From Candidatus Sericytochromatia bacterium (lineage in GTDB: Bacteria > Cyanobacteriota > Sericytochromatia > S15B-MN24 > JAQBPE01): 35,244 bases of DNA. Location: positions 1 through 35,244 of the forward strand of contig JAYKJB010000015.1 in assembly GCA_035285325.1 (NCBI GenBank), given 5' to 3'. The position numbers and the translations under genes were made by a program. Of this stretch, positions 22,708-30,251 are shown piece by piece (within the stretch, counting starts at the first letter, position 1; each line of letters begins with the position of its first letter). Below the pieces are notes generated by a model. The model worked only from the letters and a program-made list of their open reading frames with translations. It ran no database searches and had not been told where the DNA came from.

Positions 22708-25700
22708 TCAACGCATCCACAGATGAAGATTCACGGATGGCGAGGACAAGCTTTTCTGCACCTGACGGGGCAGACTGAAGCCGATGTAATTCCCCTCGAG
22801 CACGCGCTGCAACTCCGTCGGAGCCAACATCTTTTCCCGCGCCTCGGCGGTCAGGCCGCTAATGGTCTGGGAAAGCAGGCTGCGGGCCTCACTGGCCCGG
22901 TTGGCCGCATCCGGCGCGTAGGGTTGGGCAGCGGCGAGCCCAAACTCGGCCAGCGATAACAGCAATGGCAGACCATCTGCCGCCGCAAAGGCCCGCATCC
23001 CGTCGAAGTCCTCGAAGGCGCCCGCCTCATTCGTGGCCAGCCGAGCCTCTGCGCGCAGCCCCAAGGCCAGGGCCTCGGCGTGCCGAACGCCGAGCGCCCG
23101 GGCCATCAGCAAGGACTCCTCCGCGCACTGGCGGGCCAGTCCCCAATCTTCCGACTGCAAAGCCAGGCGAGCACGCAGTAACTGCACCCGCAATTGCACT
23201 CCCCTGGCCTTTCCGGATTCGGCCAGGCTCAGCGCCATATCGAGATACTCACGGGCCTCCGCGGGGTCCCCCGCCCGCACGAGATTTTCACCCCAGAGGG
23301 CGCACAAGCGACCCTGGGGCTCCAGGCTGCCCGTCTCCACCATGAGCTGTTGAAGGCGCTCCGCCGTTCTCATGGACTCGGAATATCGGCCCATCGCGGC
23401 CAACACCTCCCCCTTCAAGGCCAGCATGCGCACTTCTCGCCACAGGTGCAGCCCGCCGCCAGCCTGATCGAAGGCCACGTCCATGAGGGCGGAGGCTTCC
23501 TGAAAATGGCCGAGCCAGACATTGGCCAGGGCTTCGGTCATCAAGCCGATGCCCAGCAGGTGCCGGGCCCCCAGCCGGCCGGCCTCCGCCACGTTGCGTT
23601 GGGCCGTCAGGGCGGCCAGTTTGAAGTCACCCCGCTCAAGATCTATCAGGGCCAGGAGCGTTTCGAGCGAACACAGTTCCAGCGCGTTCCCGATGGGGGC
23701 CGCCACTTTCCGAGCACGGAGCAAATGTTGCCTGGCGCCCAGCACCTCACCCTGGGCCAGGCCTGCCTGTGCAAGCAAGGTCAGGGATTGAATGATGCCG
23801 CGCGCATCCCCCAACGACTCCGCCAGATGCAAGGCCTCCTCGACCGTTTGCAGCCCGACCTCCAGTCCCTCCGCCAGACAGGTGAGATGAAGGTAGCCGA
23901 GTTCGGCGAGGACCTCTCCTTCCAGCGCACGCTCCTCGGTCAAGCGCGCCAGGCCCAGCGCTTCCTGCAGCCATTCCAGGCTCTCCCGGGTGCGACCTGT
24001 CAGGCCGGCCGCCCGTGCAGCCAACAAACGCGCCCGCGCCGCACCAGCCAGGTCAGAGGCGTCCAGGGCCACGCGATGGGCACGTTCGGCCAACTGAACC
24101 GCGTGGTCGAGTTGGCCTTTCCCGTGCAGAACCTGACTGAGCCCCACCAGCAGGCGCGCCAGCAAGAAGCGATCGCCCAGCGCCTCCACCAGCGGAATGG
24201 CGTGCTCAAAACTGTCCGACGCGCGGTCGAGTTGTCCTTGTTGCAGATACACCTCACCCAGCAAGCGCAGAAATACGGCTTCTCTCGGATCCCCTGGGCT
24301 ATGGACCTCGACCAGCTGTAAACCTGCCGTCAGATGATGCAGGGCCTCGTCCAGGGCAGAGAGCGCAGCCAGTCGGGTGCCCAACTCGAGGGTGGCCTGA
24401 ATCGCACGCAGCGGCTGGTTGCTCTCCAGCAGATGCGCCGTCACCTGATTCAGGGGCGCCAAGGGCAGGTCGAAATAAGAGGGGTCCCCAGCCCGTCGCA
24501 GGTAAATCGACGCGATGCGGGCGTGCAGATGCTGCCGGTCGAGCAGATGGATCGAGGCGGCAATGGCGGCCCTCCAGGCGTCCTGGGCCAAGCGATAACC
24601 GCCAGACTCGCCGGGTGCCAGGAGTTGCTGGGCCAGCAAAGGTTCCAGGGCTTCGAAAAAAACGTTTTCCGGGAAGTCGGCCACCTCCCGGAGAAGGTCC
24701 AGCGAAAATTCCTCGCCGATAACCGTCGCGATGCGGGCCAGGGCTTGGCTGACATCGGGCAGGTCGGAGAATTTGCGGGCGTAGACCGACTGCAAGGCGT
24801 ACGGCTGCGCATCCACCATCGGAGGCGGAAGGAATTGCCAGGCACCGTCGTGACGCGTCAGGGCGCCCAGGCGAACGTGATGCGTCAGCAAGGCTTGAAT
24901 GTGGTCTGGAACTCCCACGGAGGCCGAGACGAGATGCGACATCAACCGGTCTGGCAGCTCGGTCGTTCCCAGCATCGACTCCACCATCCGCTGGAGCGCG
25001 GGAGCGTCCAGGGCCCCCAGCGGGATGAGTGTTGCCCCTGCGGCCGCGAGCCAAGGCTCATTCCGTCGAGAGGTGCCAAGCAGCAGCAAGGGCAAGCTGG
25101 GCGTCAATCGCTGGATGGCCACCAGGAGCTCCTGGGTCAGCGGATCGACCCACTGTTGGTCCTCCAGCACCAGTACGGTGCCACGTCGCTCGGCCAGGGC
25201 TTGCAACAGCGCAACCACCGCGCCGTGAAGACGATACTTGGCATCCAGCGCATCCAGCTCCGGCGCGGGCGTCACGGAGAGTTCCGGCAGCAGTTCGACC
25301 AGGATGGGGGCCAACTGGGCCAGCACCTCAGGAACCTCCTCACGAACGTGCGGCAACAGGCCCTTCAGCATGGCTCCGATCGGTGCATAAGGGGTCTGCG
25401 CGAACTCATGATTGTGGGCCTCTGCATAGGCCAGATTCTCCAGCCGGACGTTGAAGCTGAACTCTCGGACCAGACGACTCTTCCCGGTACCGGCCGGCCC
25501 CACGAAACAGATGCTTCCTCCTGGCTTGCCGGCCGTCACGCGGGCCAGTTGCACGAACAACTTGGCCATCTCACTCACCCGGCCGACCATGGGCGAGGTC
25601 AGCAAGCCCCCCCCTCCACCGACCGTGGTCTCGGCATAGCCGAGGGCCCGGAGGACGGCTTCGGCCGAATCGGGACGGTCGAGCGGGTCCTTGGCCAACA

Positions 25701-26448
25701 AGCGCAGCACCAGCGCTTCATGCACAGGGTCCACACCGGCGCTCGAGGACGACAGGGAAGGGGGCGGCTCGCCCATATGGGCCCGGATGATGTCCCCGGG
25801 CGTCGGACCATCGCAGGGGAATCGACCGCTCAGGAGGTAGAACCCCAGCACCCCCAACGCATAGAGGTCCGTGCGGCGGTCGATCAGGCCCCGCCGGAAG
25901 GTCTCAGGCGCCAGGTAGTGCAAGGTTCCCTTGATGGCTCCCCCTGTCCGCCCCGCATATTCCATCAGGCCATAGTCCATGAGCTTCACCACCCCGTCAG
26001 GGCGCAAGCGAACATTGGCGGCCTTGACGTCACAGTGAACGAGCCCACGGGCATGGACGTAACCCAGCGCCATGGCCACCTGCCCCATCAAGCGCACGAA
26101 GGTGTCCCGGTCCACCGGAGCGACCTCGTCCAGCCCACGGCCGGGCACGTACTCCATGGTGAGGTAGGGCGTGTCGGTGTTCAGCAGGCCGTACTCGAGA
26201 ACCTCACAGCAGTTCGGATGGCGGAGTTGCGTCATCAAGCGAAACTCCTGGATGAAATCGAGATACGACTTTTCTTGCGAGTGCCTGGCCGGCTCGCTGC
26301 CTCCCGGCGCCGGGGCACGCGACGTGATCACCTTCAAGGCCACATCTCGTTCCGTGGTGCTGTCGTGAACGAGCCAGACCTGCCCCATCGCGCCCTCGCC
26401 CAGCAGGCGAAGGACCCGATATCGATTGACCAGCACGTCTCCCAGCAT
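22708..26448 (-). CDS. Ser/Thr protein kinase - AAA ATPase - TPR signalling protein
   Basis: A 1246-residue multidomain signalling protein. The kinase domain (about 9-270) has a GEGAMGQV glycine loop, VALKV (K39), HCDVKAANV (D140, N145), DYG (158-160) and a LHYLAPE. HRD is HCD (a 'non-RD' kinase) and DFG is DYG, but all catalytic residues remain. A STAND/AAA-type ATPase follows (about 285-620) with Walker A GPAGTGKS (317-324) and Walker B TVLVLEDQQ (D430). The rest (about 680-1210) is helical TPR-like repeats (AEYLEMALSL-type units). There is no membrane helix. The architecture resembles the kinase-ATPase-TPR proteins known from Myxococcota and Cyanobacteria. ATG 26448 has AGAGGA nine bases upstream. 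It is divergent from the GT-C gene. The input signal is unknown. Confidence 0.95.
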   Translation of the reverse strand: MLGDVLVNRYRVLRLLGEGAMGQVWLVHDSTTERDVALKVITSRAPAPGGSEPARHSQEKSYLDFIQEFRLMTQLRHPNCCEVLEYGLLNTDTPYLTMEYVPGRGLDEVAPVDRDTFVRLMGQVAMALGYVHARGLVHCDVKAANVRLRPDGVVKLMDYGLMEYAGRTGGAIKGTLHYLAPETFRRGLIDRRTDLYALGVLGFYLLSGRFPCDGPTPGDIIRAHMGEPPPSLSSSSAGVDPVHEALVLRLLAKDPLDRPDSAEAVLRALGYAETTVGGGGGLLTSPMVGRVSEMAKLFVQLARVTAGKPGGSICFVGPAGTGKSRLVREFSFNVRLENLAYAEAHNHEFAQTPYAPIGAMLKGLLPHVREEVPEVLAQLAPILVELLPELSVTPAPELDALDAKYRLHGAVVALLQALAERRGTVLVLEDQQWVDPLTQELLVAIQRLTPSLPLLLLGTSRRNEPWLAAAGATLIPLGALDAPALQRMVESMLGTTELPDRLMSHLVSASVGVPDHIQALLTHHVRLGALTRHDGAWQFLPPPMVDAQPYALQSVYARKFSDLPDVSQALARIATVIGEEFSLDLLREVADFPENVFFEALEPLLAQQLLAPGESGGYRLAQDAWRAAIAASIHLLDRQHLHARIASIYLRRAGDPSYFDLPLAPLNQVTAHLLESNQPLRAIQATLELGTRLAALSALDEALHHLTAGLQLVEVHSPGDPREAVFLRLLGEVYLQQGQLDRASDSFEHAIPLVEALGDRFLLARLLVGLSQVLHGKGQLDHAVQLAERAHRVALDASDLAGAARARLLAARAAGLTGRTRESLEWLQEALGLARLTEERALEGEVLAELGYLHLTCLAEGLEVGLQTVEEALHLAESLGDARGIIQSLTLLAQAGLAQGEVLGARQHLLRARKVAAPIGNALELCSLETLLALIDLERGDFKLAALTAQRNVAEAGRLGARHLLGIGLMTEALANVWLGHFQEASALMDVAFDQAGGGLHLWREVRMLALKGEVLAAMGRYSESMRTAERLQQLMVETGSLEPQGRLCALWGENLVRAGDPAEAREYLDMALSLAESGKARGVQLRVQLLRARLALQSEDWGLARQCAEESLLMARALGVRHAEALALGLRAEARLATNEAGAFEDFDGMRAFAAADGLPLLLSLAEFGLAAAQPYAPDAANRASEARSLLSQTISGLTAEAREKMLAPTELQRVLEGNYIGFSLPRQVQKSLSSPSVNLHLWMR

Positions 26449-26478
26449 TCCGCCGTCCTCTTTCGGCCCGAGGAGGCG

Positions 26479-26487
26479 ATTGTCTCA
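26479..26487 (-). promoter_or_regulatory. Weak extended -10 for the kinase gene
   Basis: On the minus strand TGA-GACAAT (26487 down to 26479) is a 4-of-6 hexamer with a TGn extension, about 31 bases before ATG 26448. It is weak evidence but well placed. Confidence 0.3.
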
Positions 26488-26543
26488 CCCCCCCAAGCGC
26501 GTGGCAAATCCGGGGTCCTCGCACCAGGCAGCCGCAGACGTTG

Positions 26544-26552
26544 TGATACGAT
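26544..26552 (+). promoter_or_regulatory. Extended -10 placing transcription start at the GT-C gene's GTG
   Basis: TGA-TACGAT (26544-26552) fits the extended -10 pattern. Transcription would start about seven bases downstream, at or next to GTG 26559, which suggests a leaderless mRNA. No ribosome site is visible. Confidence 0.4.
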
Positions 26553-26558
26553 CGCCGC

Positions 26559-28139
26559 GTGAGTCGACCGCCCCACGCCCCCCCCCCGACAGCCTCTGAA
26601 TCCGACTGGCGAGTGGCCTTGTACCTGTGGGGCTTTGCGCTGGCTCTGTACTTGGTGGGTGCGGGGGGGCACTTCTACGCCAGCGACGACCAGCAGAAGT
26701 TCGAGGCCCTTCGCACGCTGATGACCGAAGGCTCGTGGACCTGGCCAGGCGGCTGGGGAACGGGACAGGCAGGCCAGCCGGTCTCCTGGTTTTCGCTCGG
26801 GGCCTCGCTGGTCATGCTGCCAGGATTCTTGCTGGGGGCAGTTCTGTCGGGCGCCTCCCCGCAGTTTTCTGCTGATGACTGGCAACGTGGGGTGATCGCG
26901 TTTCAGAATTGCGTGATATCGGCCAGTTTGCTCGCGATCAGCTATCTGGGTGCGCGTCGCCTGAATTTTGCCCCTCGCACCGCGCTCACAGGCGCGATTG
27001 TGCTGGGCTTCTGTACCATCATCTGGCCCTACGCCAAGACAAGTTGGTCCGAACCCGCGGCCACGCTGGCCCTCTTTGCCGGTGCCCTGTCACTGTGTGA
27101 ACACGTCGGTCATGCGCGGGCTTCGACCCTCCGAGGGGCCTGGTTGGCGGGGGCGTTGATGGCGATCGCCTGTTTGATTCGCACGGAATACCTGATCGCG
27201 GTGACCGGAATGCTGATTGCCGCCTTTTCCATCGCCAGGCATCGCCCGAATGTCAGCGTCAAGACCTGGCAGGCGATCGGATGGCCGCTCCTGGCCGCAT
27301 TGGCCATCCACGCCGGCTATGAATGGGTCCGCCACGGCAGCCCGCTGGCCTTTCCCAATTACTGGATGCCACAAGCGGCCCTGACGCAACCGCGCGCCTG
27401 GCGGGCCTGCGAGAATCTCTACCTGGCCTTGCTGAGCCCGAATCAAGGGTTCTTCTGGTATTCCCCGCCGCTCCTGTTGGCCCTGTGCGGCTGGCCGCGA
27501 TTTCGCCAACGCCTGCCGGACGTCGCCTGGATCTGGTGGGGCGGGCTGTTTCCCCTGGCCCTATTTTACCTCGTGGGCTGGGGCACCTCCACCTGGGCCT
27601 GGGGCCTCCGCTACGGCTACGTGTTCGTGCCCTTCCTGCTGATGCCCGTGCTCAGTTGGTACGAAACGGGACGAAACCGTTTGGCCAAGGCCCTTTTGGT
27701 GGCGGGCTGCGGTGTCCAGGTGCTGGCCTGGCCGTTCGACTTCGGCTATCTGTACCTGGATGCCCTGAACCTCCAGAAATTCGAGACGATCGAGCAGGTT
27801 CGAACCGTTCCCAGCCACGCGCCGCTGCGGCTGGCCTGGGACCGCTGGCCGAGCAGCCTGAAGGAGGCCCGGGAGGCGTTCGCGGCCCCTCCGAGTGACG
27901 CCCCGGCCATCCAGGCGATGCGTGAGGCGCGGGTCCACTTCGTGCCGGATACCTGGTGGATGCTCTTGCGCCGCACTTCCTTCCCGCGCGCGCCCCTTGA
28001 CGGCGTTCCGCTGGCCTTGCTGGCTGTCGCGGTTTATTGCGGATGGCGTGCGGCGCGCCTCACCCAGCCATCCGACGCCTGGCGATCACCACCAGGTTCA
28101 AGCCAGGCTGGGTCCCCGCCGCAATCCGGATGTCGCTGA
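26559..28139 (+). CDS. Multi-pass membrane glycosyltransferase-like protein (GT-C/GT39 type)
   Basis: Predicted integral membrane protein of 526 residues with about ten hydrophobic helices. The first loop carries an acidic pair in YASDDQQKFEALR, placed like the catalytic Asp of GT-C enzymes (PMT/ArnT-like), which use lipid-linked sugars. The periplasmic-side loop WGTSTWAWGLRYGYVF and a C-terminal soluble segment also fit. The sugar and acceptor are unknown. The start is GTG 26559 without a Shine-Dalgarno; an extended -10 close upstream suggests a leaderless start. The last 80 bp overlap the convergent methyltransferase gene, and the final about 25 residues (low-complexity Ser/Pro/Gln) look like read-through into it. 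Confidence 0.8.
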   Translation: MSRPPHAPPPTASESDWRVALYLWGFALALYLVGAGGHFYASDDQQKFEALRTLMTEGSWTWPGGWGTGQAGQPVSWFSLGASLVMLPGFLLGAVLSGASPQFSADDWQRGVIAFQNCVISASLLAISYLGARRLNFAPRTALTGAIVLGFCTIIWPYAKTSWSEPAATLALFAGALSLCEHVGHARASTLRGAWLAGALMAIACLIRTEYLIAVTGMLIAAFSIARHRPNVSVKTWQAIGWPLLAALAIHAGYEWVRHGSPLAFPNYWMPQAALTQPRAWRACENLYLALLSPNQGFFWYSPPLLLALCGWPRFRQRLPDVAWIWWGGLFPLALFYLVGWGTSTWAWGLRYGYVFVPFLLMPVLSWYETGRNRLAKALLVAGCGVQVLAWPFDFGYLYLDALNLQKFETIEQVRTVPSHAPLRLAWDRWPSSLKEAREAFAAPPSDAPAIQAMREARVHFVPDTWWMLLRRTSFPRAPLDGVPLALLAVAVYCGWRAARLTQPSDAWRSPPGSSQAGSPPQSGCR

Positions 28140-28881
28140 CATCTCCAGGGAATGTCCCTGGGGTCTGCCCGGAGCGAGCGAGACGCTGCAGACCTCGCAA
28201 CGCCTCGAGTCCCGCCACCCGGTACCAATCGGGAAGTCCTGGCAGGGTTACCGGCAAGGTCAGCCAGCGAATCAGACGGTAGCGGGCCAATTCCGGTTCG
28301 ACCAGGCGGGCCTCGGCTCCCATCATCAACGCCGTGACCGGTTCGAAACACGGCGCAAGGAGCCGTTGCAAGGTTCTTTGGTCGAATTCGCGCGGATGCC
28401 AGCGATTCCAAGGGCGCTGATAGCGGAAGAGGCGCACCTCCCGATTGGGCGTGGCCAGCAGCAAGCAGCCCCCAGGGGCGAGCAAGCGGGCAATTTCTCG
28501 CAGGTGGGCCGCCGGGTCGTCCACGTGCTCGAGCACCTGAAAGGAGAGCACCACTTCGAAGGCGGCCTCGTCAAACGGCAATGCTCCGTGGTCCGACACC
28601 CGCTGAAATTGAAGGTTCCCTCGCTCAAACCGGGTTTTGGCATAGGCGAGACTGTCGGCACACACGTCGACCCCCAGCACCGCATCGGCGACCTCGGCGA
28701 TCGCGAAGGTCCCGTAGCCCGTTCCACAGCCGAGGTCCAGCACCCGCTTTCCCGCACAGTGTTCCAGGGCAAAGGCATAGGTGGCCTGATGAACCAGGCG
28801 ATTCAGATGGTCTTCCCGGGAACGCGCTGGCCCCTCCAGCAGCAGACGCTCACCCGAATCACGCCACGCACCCGTCATCAC
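28060..28881 (-). CDS. Class I SAM-dependent methyltransferase (UbiG/Methyltransf_11-like)
   Basis: A 273-residue soluble methyltransferase. Motif I VLDLGCGTGYGTFAIAE (near residue 47), the acidic end of strand 2 in LGVDVCADSL, and the ALPFDEAAFEVVLSFQVLEHVDD segment give a standard Rossmann core; LLAPGGCLLLATPN is motif III. The C-terminal half (RYQRPWNRWHPREFDQRTL) is like methyltransferases in polysaccharide or lipid clusters. The substrate is unknown. GTG 28881 has AGGAG eight bases upstream; ATG three bases later is possible. Its 3' end overlaps the GT-C gene by 80 bp, and together they may modify the same glycan, which is inference. Confidence 0.92.
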   Translation of the reverse strand: MMTGAWRDSGERLLLEGPARSREDHLNRLVHQATYAFALEHCAGKRVLDLGCGTGYGTFAIAEVADAVLGVDVCADSLAYAKTRFERGNLQFQRVSDHGALPFDEAAFEVVLSFQVLEHVDDPAAHLREIARLLAPGGCLLLATPNREVRLFRYQRPWNRWHPREFDQRTLQRLLAPCFEPVTALMMGAEARLVEPELARYRLIRWLTLPVTLPGLPDWYRVAGLEALRGLQRLARSGQTPGTFPGDVSDIRIAAGTQPGLNLVVIARRRMAG

Positions 28882-29016
28882 TCACAAGACTCCTGGAGAA
28901 AACACACTCCCCATTCTAGGACCTCACGATCCGCCTCGACAGCCCCCATCCCCCCGTTTCCCTGCGGTCGGAGGCAAGGCTGCCATCCCCCTGCCCCGTG
29001 GCACGCGAACGCAAGG

Positions 29017-29025
29017 TGCTAGAAT
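29017..29025 (+). promoter_or_regulatory. Extended -10 for the C39-like gene
   Basis: TGC-TAGAAT (29017-29025) matches the extended -10 with 4 of 6 hexamer positions plus the TGn. A start near 29032 leaves a 41-base leader before ATG 29073. A second TAGAAT occurs on the minus strand at 28913-28918, upstream of the methyltransferase. Confidence 0.45.
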
Positions 29026-29072
29026 CTGACGGTCGTCACCGTTCGTGTCACTCTCCCATTCCGGGGCACCCG

Positions 29073-30251
29073 ATGTTGCGCTTCCTCCTCTTCCTGTCCC
29101 TGATGCTCACAAGTTGGCCGTCCGAGGCGGCCGACACCGCCCCACCCCCGCTGAGCAAGACCGATGTTTTTGCCGAGGAAGGCGATTTCACCCACGCCCA
29201 GGCCAACGCCCTGCGTTATGACCGGCGAACCGGTGGTTGGCGGCTGCAGGATGACCCTTCGGGGGGCTTCGTCGCCCTGGGCCAGCTCACGCTGCCAGCG
29301 CTGCGCTACGGGGCAGGCTTCACGGACGCGGTGGTCTCCTGGAATGCGGATTGCCCGCTCGGCACCTGGCTGCAACTGGAAGCCAGTGCCAGTCGAGACG
29401 GGGGAGACAGCTGGAGCCAGTGGTTGGAGCTGGCGCGTTGGGGAGACCGGGACACCCTTCGGTTTCAGAGTGGTGCCCCGGGTTTGCAGCAGGACGGAGA
29501 GGTCCGCGTGGACCAGGACACGCTGGTGGTCAAGCCGGCCGGCGATCGCCTGCGCCTGAGAGTCACCCTGCACTCCACCCGCCCGGCCGTGACCCCCCTG
29601 CTGTCTCTGCTCAGCGTGGCCACCGTCAATCGCAACAAAGCCGTCGACCCTGATGGCCCCGTCCGAACCGCCTGGGGCCGGGAGGTGCCGACCCAGTTCC
29701 GCGCGCAGAGCTGGGAAGCGGCGGACCGTAGCTACCGCGTCTGTGGACCGACCTCCGCCACCATGGCCCTCGCCGCTCACGGGATCAAACTCCCGAGCAG
29801 ACAAGTCGCGGCTGCCTGCTGGGATGAGCGCCACGGCATCTACGGCAACTGGCCTTTCATCGCGGCCGCGATGCACCGCCTGATGAACTCCCAGGCCGAC
29901 GGGCTGCCACACAAACCAGGACAGCGATTCGTGGGGCGAAGCTGGGTCGCCTGGCCGGCCGGCTGGAAAATGCTGGAAGAGGAAATCCTGGCCGGACGAC
30001 CGAGCATTGTGAGCATTCATTTTGCGGAAGGCGAACTGCCCGGCGCCCCCACGAGCAGTTCAGACGGCCACCTGGTGCTGCTGACAGGCTTCACCAAGGC
30101 CGGGGACCCGATCGTGCGCGACCCCGCGGCTCGGCGGGTGGAAAATGGTCGGATCGTCTATCCGCGTGACGCCTTCCATCGCGCCCGCCACGGCGGCCCG
30201 GTGATTCTTCTTCAGCCGTGGCGGGAACACCCCAGGGAGACCCTACCGTGA
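29073..30251 (+). CDS. Secreted C39-like (papain-fold) peptidase-like protein
   Basis: A 392-residue secreted protein. A signal peptide (MLRFLLFLSLMLTS, cleavage near SEAAD, residue 19) leads to a beta-rich region (about 50-200) that resembles a jelly-roll or binding module. A C39_2-type papain-fold domain follows (about 225-385). The catalytic Cys is in VCGPTSATMALAAHG, and the His is in SDGHLVLLTGF. An Asp/Asn follows in PIVRDPAA, as in the family's Cys-His-Asp order. It may cleave peptides or peptidoglycan cross-bridges; the substrate is unknown. ATG 29073 is chosen because it opens the signal peptide; the frame is open back to 28998. The TGA stop overlaps the next gene's GTG by 4 bp, so the two are translationally coupled. 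Confidence 0.85.
   Translation: MLRFLLFLSLMLTSWPSEAADTAPPPLSKTDVFAEEGDFTHAQANALRYDRRTGGWRLQDDPSGGFVALGQLTLPALRYGAGFTDAVVSWNADCPLGTWLQLEASASRDGGDSWSQWLELARWGDRDTLRFQSGAPGLQQDGEVRVDQDTLVVKPAGDRLRLRVTLHSTRPAVTPLLSLLSVATVNRNKAVDPDGPVRTAWGREVPTQFRAQSWEAADRSYRVCGPTSATMALAAHGIKLPSRQVAAACWDERHGIYGNWPFIAAAMHRLMNSQADGLPHKPGQRFVGRSWVAWPAGWKMLEEEILAGRPSIVSIHFAEGELPGAPTSSSDGHLVLLTGFTKAGDPIVRDPAARRVENGRIVYPRDAFHRARHGGPVILLQPWREHPRETLP

Noticed and set aside
24334-26562. Long open frame of 742 codons antisense to the kinase-TPR gene
   Set aside because: High-GC coding on the other strand keeps it open. Its translation is Gln/Arg/His-rich without any recognisable domain, while the minus-strand protein has clear kinase and ATPase motifs.
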